Assembly (NCBI GenBank): GCA_029865405.1
Contig: JAOUGZ010000074.1
Coordinates: forward strand, 1-9,403
DNA: 9,403 nt
Direction of reading: 5' to 3'
Source of the DNA: Betaproteobacteria bacterium
Lineage (GTDB): Bacteria > Pseudomonadota > Gammaproteobacteria > Burkholderiales > SG8-39
Shown: in pieces, positions 5,262 through 9,403 of the stretch
Layout of the letters: every line of letters starts with the position of its first letter
Numbering within the stretch: the first letter of the stretch is position 1
Program-made: the position numbers and the translations under genes
The notes under the pieces: model-generated
Told to the model about the DNA's origin: nothing
Database searches by the model: none
Seen by the model: only the letters and a program-made list of their open reading frames with translations

Positions 5262-8011
5262 CCGGCGAGCAGCCGCAGGTCGCCGCCGGCGGCCGCGGTG
5301 TTCACCGTGTAGACGCGCTCGGTGGCGAAGCGCGGCAGCGTGAACGGCCCGCCCGCCTTCGGCCCGGTGCCCGAGAGACCCTCGCCGCCGAACGGCTGCA
5401 CCCCGACCACCGCGCCGATCATGTTGCGGTTGACGTACAGGTTGCCGACCGCCGCACGCCGCCGGATGTGCTCGGCGCGCGAATCGATCCTCGTGTGCAC
5501 GCCGAGCGTGAGGCCGTAGCCCATGGCGTTGATGTCGTCGATCACCGCGTCGAGCTGCTCGACGGCGAAGCGCGCCACGTGCAGCACCGGGCCGAAGCGC
5601 TCGCCCGGCAGCTCGCGGATCGACGCCACCGCGAACGCCACGGGTGCGACGAAATGCCCCTGCAGCGGCAGCGGCCCGCTTTCCGCGAGCGGCGCGCCGC
5701 GCCGGCGCAGGCCGGCGACGTACTCGTCGAGCCTGCGGCGCGCCTCGACGTCGATTACCGGGCCGATGTCGGTCGCCGGATCCGCGGGGTCGCCGAGGCG
5801 CAGCGCCGCGGTTGCGCCGCGCAGCATCTCGATCACGTCCGCGGCGATCTCCTCCTGCAGGTAGAGCATGCGCAGGGAACTGCAGCGCTGTCCCGCCGAG
5901 CGGAACGCGCTCGCCACCACGGCGTCCACCACCTGCTCGGGCAGCGCCGTCGAGTCCACGATCATCGCGTTCAAGCCCCCGGTCTCGGCGATGAGCGGCA
6001 CGATCGGACCGTCGCGCTGCGCGAGCACGCGCTGGATGGCGCGCGCCGCCTCGACCGAGCCGGTGAAGGCGACGCCGGCGACGCGCGCATCGGCGACCAG
6101 CGCCTGGCCCACGGTTTCGCCTTCGCCCGGCAGCAGATGCAGCACGTCGGGCGGGATGCCCGCCTCGTGCGCGAGCTGCACGATGCGGTATGCCGTGAGC
6201 GGCGCCTGCTCGGCAGGCTTGGCCACGACCGGGTTGCCGGTCGCGAGCGCCGCGGCCACCTGGCCGGTGAAAATCGCCACCGGGAAGTTCCACGGGCTGA
6301 TGCAGGCGAACACGCCGCGCGCGTGCAGGCTGAGGGCGTTGGTCTCGCCCACCGGGCTCTTCAGCGGCACGGGCGCGCCCATCAGCCGGCGCGCTTCGGC
6401 GGCGTAGTAGCGGCAGAAGTCGACCGCCTCGCGCACGTCGGCGAGCGCATCGGGCAGCGTTTTCCCCGCCTCCCAGACGCAGAGCGCCATCAGCTCGTGC
6501 ACCTGCGCTTCCATCAGGTCGGCGAGGCGCTCGAGCGCCGCGGCGCGCGTGGCGACCGGCGTCGCCGCCCAGCGCTCGCGCGCGGCATGGGCGTGCGTGA
6601 GCGCCGCGTGCACGTGCTCGGCGCCCGCGTTCACCACGTCGCCGATGGTCTCCCCGGGCCGCGCGGGCGAGACCGCGCTACGCGCCGCGCCTTCGGCCAC
6701 CGTGCCGTTGACCAGCGGCGCGGCGCGCCAGTGGCGCCGGGCTGCGCCTACGCGCGTCGCCGTTTCTGCAAGCGTGGTGGGTTCGCCAAGGTCGTAGCCG
6801 CGGGCAAGGCGTCTTTCGGGCATATGCAGCTCCATCGGGTTGGGCAAGCCTTGTCCGCCTTCGGCGAAGGCCGCTTCGATCAGTCCTTCGATGTCGTCGC
6901 TGCGCGCCGCTTGGCGCACGAACGAGGTGCTGGCGCCGTTCTCGAGCAGGCGCCGCACCAGGTAGGCGAGCAGCTCCGAGCGCGCGCCGACCGGCGCATA
7001 GACGCGCATCGGCACCTCCGGCGCCTCCGCGGCGAGCGCGCGCTCGAGCGCCTCTCCCATGCCGTGCAGGCGCTGGAACTCGAAGCGCTGCTTGCCCGCG
7101 AGCGCGAGCACGCGAGCGGCGGTCACGGGGTTATGGGTGGCGAACTGCGGGTACACGCGGTCGGCGTGCTCGAGCAGGCGCGCGGCGGCGGCGACGTAGG
7201 CGCGGTCGGTCTCGGCCTTCACGGTGTGGACCGGATACGCGTCGAGCCCCAGCTCCTGCGCGCGCTTCACTTCGGCGTCCCAGTAAGCGCCCTTCACCAG
7301 GCGCACCTGGAGCGGCGCGCGGTTGCGCGCCGCCGCGAGCACGGCCTCGAGCGTCTGCGGCAGCGCGCGCCGGTAGGCCTGCACGGCAATGCCGAGGCCG
7401 GGCCAGTCGCGCAGCTGTGGCAGCGCGGCGAGCTGCGCGAACAGGTCGAGCTGCAGCGCCGAGCGCTCGGACTCCTCGGCGTCGAGGGTCAGCGCGACGC
7501 CCGCGGCCGCGGCGCATTCGCACAGCTGGCGCAGGCGCGCGAGCAGCACGCCGCGCGCGCTCGCGTAGCTCGCGGCGTCGAAGCGCTCGTGGATCGACGA
7601 GAGCTTCACCGAGATGCCGCCGCGGCGCACCATCGCCAGCGCCTCGAGGTAGCGCTGCATGCCGCGCTCGGCATCGGCCGCGGTGCGCGCGCCTTCGCCG
7701 AGCATGTCGAAGGAGTAGCGCCCCGCGCCCGCCCTGGCGAGCGCCTCGCCGATCGTTTCGGCGAACACGAATTGCCGCGCGACGAAGCGCGCGCCGAACT
7801 CGGCGAGCGCGCGCGGCACGCCGGGGACATACTCGCGCGCGAGCGCCCTGCGCGCGTCGCGGTCCGGGGTGCGCGCGAGCGCTTCGACGAGCCGGAACAG
7901 CGCCTCGCCCGCCGGCCGCTCGGGCGGCAGCCAGGCGAACACGCGCTGGATGTCGAGCAGCGGGCGCGCCCCGCGCTTCAGGAGCCGCCGCGCGAGCGCC
8001 TTCGCATCCAT
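5252..8011 (-). CDS. putA: bifunctional proline dehydrogenase / L-glutamate gamma-semialdehyde (P5C) dehydrogenase, short N-terminus
   Basis: A 919-residue two-domain enzyme that oxidises L-proline with FAD to pyrroline-5-carboxylate, then with NAD+ to glutamate; electrons go to the quinone pool. The PRODH barrel (about residues 95-370) has YSFDMLGEGA (99-108), ISVKLSSIH with Lys136, LDAEE (176-180), VRLVKGAYWD (236-245), FATHN (290-294), FEFQRLHGMGE (310-320), YAPVG (338-342) and RRLLENG (353-359), with Arg353/Arg354 at the proline carboxylate site. The aldehyde dehydrogenase domain (about 430-905) has ISPWNFP (571-577), Glu676 in AETGG, catalytic Cys710 in SAGQRCSS, and QPFGGEGLSGTGPKAGGP near the end. 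There is no ribbon-helix-helix domain, so it is not self-regulating. Minimal PutAs are usually near 1,000 residues; this one lacks much of the N-terminal arm. An in-frame TAA at 8021-8023 rules out a longer start. It lies nine bases after the TPR membrane protein and converges on the plus-strand operon. Confidence 0.95.
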   Translation of the reverse strand: MDAKALARRLLKRGARPLLDIQRVFAWLPPERPAGEALFRLVEALARTPDRDARRALAREYVPGVPRALAEFGARFVARQFVFAETIGEALARAGAGRYSFDMLGEGARTAADAERGMQRYLEALAMVRRGGISVKLSSIHERFDAASYASARGVLLARLRQLCECAAAAGVALTLDAEESERSALQLDLFAQLAALPQLRDWPGLGIAVQAYRRALPQTLEAVLAAARNRAPLQVRLVKGAYWDAEVKRAQELGLDAYPVHTVKAETDRAYVAAAARLLEHADRVYPQFATHNPVTAARVLALAGKQRFEFQRLHGMGEALERALAAEAPEVPMRVYAPVGARSELLAYLVRRLLENGASTSFVRQAARSDDIEGLIEAAFAEGGQGLPNPMELHMPERRLARGYDLGEPTTLAETATRVGAARRHWRAAPLVNGTVAEGAARSAVSPARPGETIGDVVNAGAEHVHAALTHAHAARERWAATPVATRAAALERLADLMEAQVHELMALCVWEAGKTLPDALADVREAVDFCRYYAAEARRLMGAPVPLKSPVGETNALSLHARGVFACISPWNFPVAIFTGQVAAALATGNPVVAKPAEQAPLTAYRIVQLAHEAGIPPDVLHLLPGEGETVGQALVADARVAGVAFTGSVEAARAIQRVLAQRDGPIVPLIAETGGLNAMIVDSTALPEQVVDAVVASAFRSAGQRCSSLRMLYLQEEIAADVIEMLRGATAALRLGDPADPATDIGPVIDVEARRRLDEYVAGLRRRGAPLAESGPLPLQGHFVAPVAFAVASIRELPGERFGPVLHVARFAVEQLDAVIDDINAMGYGLTLGVHTRIDSRAEHIRRRAAVGNLYVNRNMIGAVVGVQPFGGEGLSGTGPKAGGPFTLPRFATERVYTVNTAAAGGDLRLLAGQM

Positions 8012-8020
8012 GCCGCCATG

Positions 8021-9295
8021 TTACTGGCGGTCGAGCTCGCGCAGGTTGACGCGCGCGGGGACGTGCTGCGGGTCGAGCGCGAGCGCGCGCTCGTAGGCGG
8101 CGCGCGCCTCCTCGGTGCGCCCCGCCTGCTGCAGGGCGAAGCCCAGGTTGTTGAAGGCGCGCGCTTTTCCGGGCGACTGGCGCGCCGTCTCGGTCCACAG
8201 CGCGACCTCCGAGCGGTAGTCCCGGTTGCGCAGGACCGTGCCCAAGGCGAGCACCAGCGCGAGCGCGGCGGCCAGCGCCGTCCTCCCGCGCGGCATCAGC
8301 GACAAGGCGAGCCCCGCGAGCGCCAGCGGCCCGATCGAGGCGAGGTAGAGCTGGCGGTCGTTCACCGCGTCGAGGCGCGGCAGGAGCGAATTGGTTGGCG
8401 CGAGGTGCAGGAAGAACCAGAGCAGCGCCAGCGCATACCACGGTTGCACGCGTAGCAGCACGAAGCCCACGGCGACGGCGGCGACGACGGCGAGGCCGGC
8501 GACCGGCGGCAGCGCGGCCACCTCGGGATCGATGTTCGGCGGCACGGCGAGGATCAGCACGCCGACGTGCCGCGCCAACGCGCCGACCTGCAACGCGAAC
8601 TGATCGCCGAAGCTGCGCAGTGCAAGGCTCGCCTCCAGCATCTCGCGGTAGCGTGGCAGCGCCGCCATCAGGAGCAGTCCGGCGGCAAGAACGCCCCAGT
8701 GCAGCGCCTGGCGGTGCAGCGCTTCCCGCAGCGCGAACGGCCGGCGCTGGTCGAGCGCCTCGCACAACAGCAGCGCGAAGGGCAGCGTCACCGCCACCTC
8801 CTTCGCGCCCAGCGCCGCGAGAAACAGCGCGGGCGACAGCCAGCGCGGTGCATCGCGCAAGTAGGCGACCAGCGCAGCGAGATAGAAGAACGCCATGAGC
8901 GACATCGAGCGGCCCGAAACGTAGGTCACGGCCTCTGTATGCGCCGGGTGAAGCGCGAACAGCAGCGCCCCGGCGAACGCCGCGAATCCGTCGCCGCCGA
9001 CGCCCATGCGCTCGAACAGCGTACGCAGCAGCTGCCACACGAGCAGCACGTTCGCCGCGTGCAACGTCACGTTCACCGCGTGAAAGGCGAACTTCCCGCC
9101 GCCGCCCGCGCTCCAACTCACGGCATACGAGAGCTTGAGCAGCGGCCGGATGCCCGGCATCGAGTCCCACCATGCGCCGAGCGAGTGCACCGCACCCTGG
9201 CGCACGATGACGTTGAAGTCGTCGAACTGGAAGCCGCCGTAGAAGGCAGTGGCGTACGCGGCGAGCGCCGCGGCGACGAGGCCGCTAGCGCGCAT
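8021..9295 (-). CDS. multi-spanning membrane protein with C-terminal TPR (TMTC-like, putative GT-C glycosyltransferase)
   Basis: A 424-residue protein with about nine to eleven hydrophobic segments up to residue 355, followed by a short soluble tail holding at least one clear TPR unit: ARAFNNLGFALQQAGRTEEA (378-397), then YERALALDP (401-409). The first periplasmic loop carries FQFDDF, with Asp25/Asp26 in the place of the acidic pair typical of GT-C enzymes using polyprenyl-phosphate sugars. A second conserved block is ALHPAHTEAVTYVSGRS (114-130), and a later one is APTNSLLPRLDAVNDRQLYL (299-318). This order matches the TMTC/DUF1736-type proteins, which in animals act as O-mannosyltransferases. 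Bacterial homologues are mostly uncharacterised, so glycosyl transfer is an inference. The start overlaps the upstream peptidase-like gene by 11 bases, and no clear Shine-Dalgarno sequence is visible. putA follows in the same reading frame after the TAA stop. A role linked to proline use is not suggested by the sequence. Confidence 0.82.
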   Translation of the reverse strand: MRASGLVAAALAAYATAFYGGFQFDDFNVIVRQGAVHSLGAWWDSMPGIRPLLKLSYAVSWSAGGGGKFAFHAVNVTLHAANVLLVWQLLRTLFERMGVGGDGFAAFAGALLFALHPAHTEAVTYVSGRSMSLMAFFYLAALVAYLRDAPRWLSPALFLAALGAKEVAVTLPFALLLCEALDQRRPFALREALHRQALHWGVLAAGLLLMAALPRYREMLEASLALRSFGDQFALQVGALARHVGVLILAVPPNIDPEVAALPPVAGLAVVAAVAVGFVLLRVQPWYALALLWFFLHLAPTNSLLPRLDAVNDRQLYLASIGPLALAGLALSLMPRGRTALAAALALVLALGTVLRNRDYRSEVALWTETARQSPGKARAFNNLGFALQQAGRTEEARAAYERALALDPQHVPARVNLRELDRQ

Positions 9296-9403
9296 GCGCG
9301 CGCGCCAGGATCTGGTGCGCGCCCCACCAGCGGTCGCGCGCGCCGAGCATCACCAGCAGCACGCGCCGGCCGTCGCGCTCGGCGAGCGCGATCAGGTTGT
9401 GGC
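9285..9403 (-). CDS. C-terminal fragment, probable S11-family D-alanyl-D-alanine carboxypeptidase (cut by the window edge)
   Basis: Thirty-eight codons are visible before a TAG at 9285-9287. They read HNLIALAERDGRRVLLVMLG followed by ARDRWWGAHQILARAHAR. This looks like the end of the S11 (DacA/PBP5-type) transpeptidase domain, where a G-(Y/H)-N-L-(V/I)-A strand is followed by ERDGRRV(I/L)-x-V-(V/M)-LG, a domain that trims the peptidoglycan stem peptide in the periplasm. The catalytic SxxK, SxN and KTG motifs would all lie outside the window, so the assignment rests on a short tail only. The frame has the same high-GC codon style as its neighbours and ends inside the start of the TPR membrane protein gene, which supports a real co-transcribed gene. 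Confidence 0.55.
   Translation of the reverse strand, partial: HNLIALAERDGRRVLLVMLGARDRWWGAHQILARAHAR
9288..9305. repeat. alternating GC purine-pyrimidine tract with a 14-base palindrome over a start codon
   Basis: The palindrome GCGCGCATGCGCGC occupies 9288-9301 and contains the ATG of the TPR membrane protein (minus strand, 9295-9293). Strict purine/pyrimidine alternation continues to 9305. Such tracts can form Z-DNA, and a self-complementary mRNA start could affect initiation. In this GC-rich DNA it may also be chance. Confidence 0.4.

Noticed and set aside
4452..6293. Minus-strand frame (613 codons) across the end of putA and the convergent gene
   Set aside because: Low-complexity, Arg/Gly/Ala-rich start and a shadow of both real genes; no family features.
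5252..8011. PutA as a broken or frameshifted pseudogene because it is short
   Set aside because: The frame is intact and all PRODH and aldehyde dehydrogenase active-site motifs are present in the right order.
4367..8455. Very long plus-strand open frame (1362 codons) across the enolase-like, putA and membrane protein genes
   Set aside because: Its translation is dominated by Arg, Ala, Gly and His with no domain, and it lies out of frame or antisense to three well supported genes. It is a high-GC shadow frame.
7131..9173. Long minus-strand frame (680 codons) overlapping putA and the membrane protein
   Set aside because: Composition is Arg/Ala-rich without motifs and it is in another frame from two genes with clear families.

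Overview
The window is dense, high-GC bacterial chromosome (G/C in most third codon positions). The gene content and the overlapping gene starts and stops look most like a betaproteobacterium, Burkholderiales or a relative. That placement is a judgement from protein style, because no rRNA or marker gene is present. There are ten protein genes, two of them cut by the window ends. I see no tRNA, rRNA, CRISPR array, insertion sequence, phage gene or long repeat. The longest non-coding gap is about 52 bases, so essentially all of the sequence is explained by genes.

Region 1 (1-1538, minus strand) holds an EamA/DMT-type permease followed by a gamma-glutamyltransferase-like hydrolase that runs off the left edge. 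The two overlap by ATGA. A small divergent intergenic region (1539-1590) carries a good extended -10 promoter pointing right.

Region 2 (1591-5261, plus strand) is a compact five-gene operon: a 73-residue free-standing biotinyl-domain protein, a DUF35 zinc-ribbon/OB-fold protein, a thiolase-fold protein without its catalytic cysteines, a class II aldolase/adducin-type protein, and an enolase-superfamily (mandelate racemase group) enzyme. The first four genes overlap or touch. The most interesting reading is a catabolic module for an unidentified acid or acyl-CoA. The DUF35 plus Cys-less thiolase pair resembles the Ltp2/ChsH2 type of acyl-CoA retro-aldolase more than a real thiolase. The substrate cannot be read from sequence.

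Region 3 (5252-9403, minus strand) converges on region 2 with a 10-base overlap of the gene ends. In transcription order it holds the C-terminal end of a probable S11-type D-Ala-D-Ala carboxypeptidase, a multi-spanning membrane protein with a TPR tail (TMTC-like, putative GT-C glycosyltransferase), and a bifunctional proline dehydrogenase/P5C dehydrogenase (PutA) that is short at its N-terminus. PutA oxidises proline to glutamate. Its active-site residues are all present, and an in-frame stop fixes its short N-terminus.

No defence system or obvious mobile system was found. The best candidate for something undescribed is the 1591-5261 operon.
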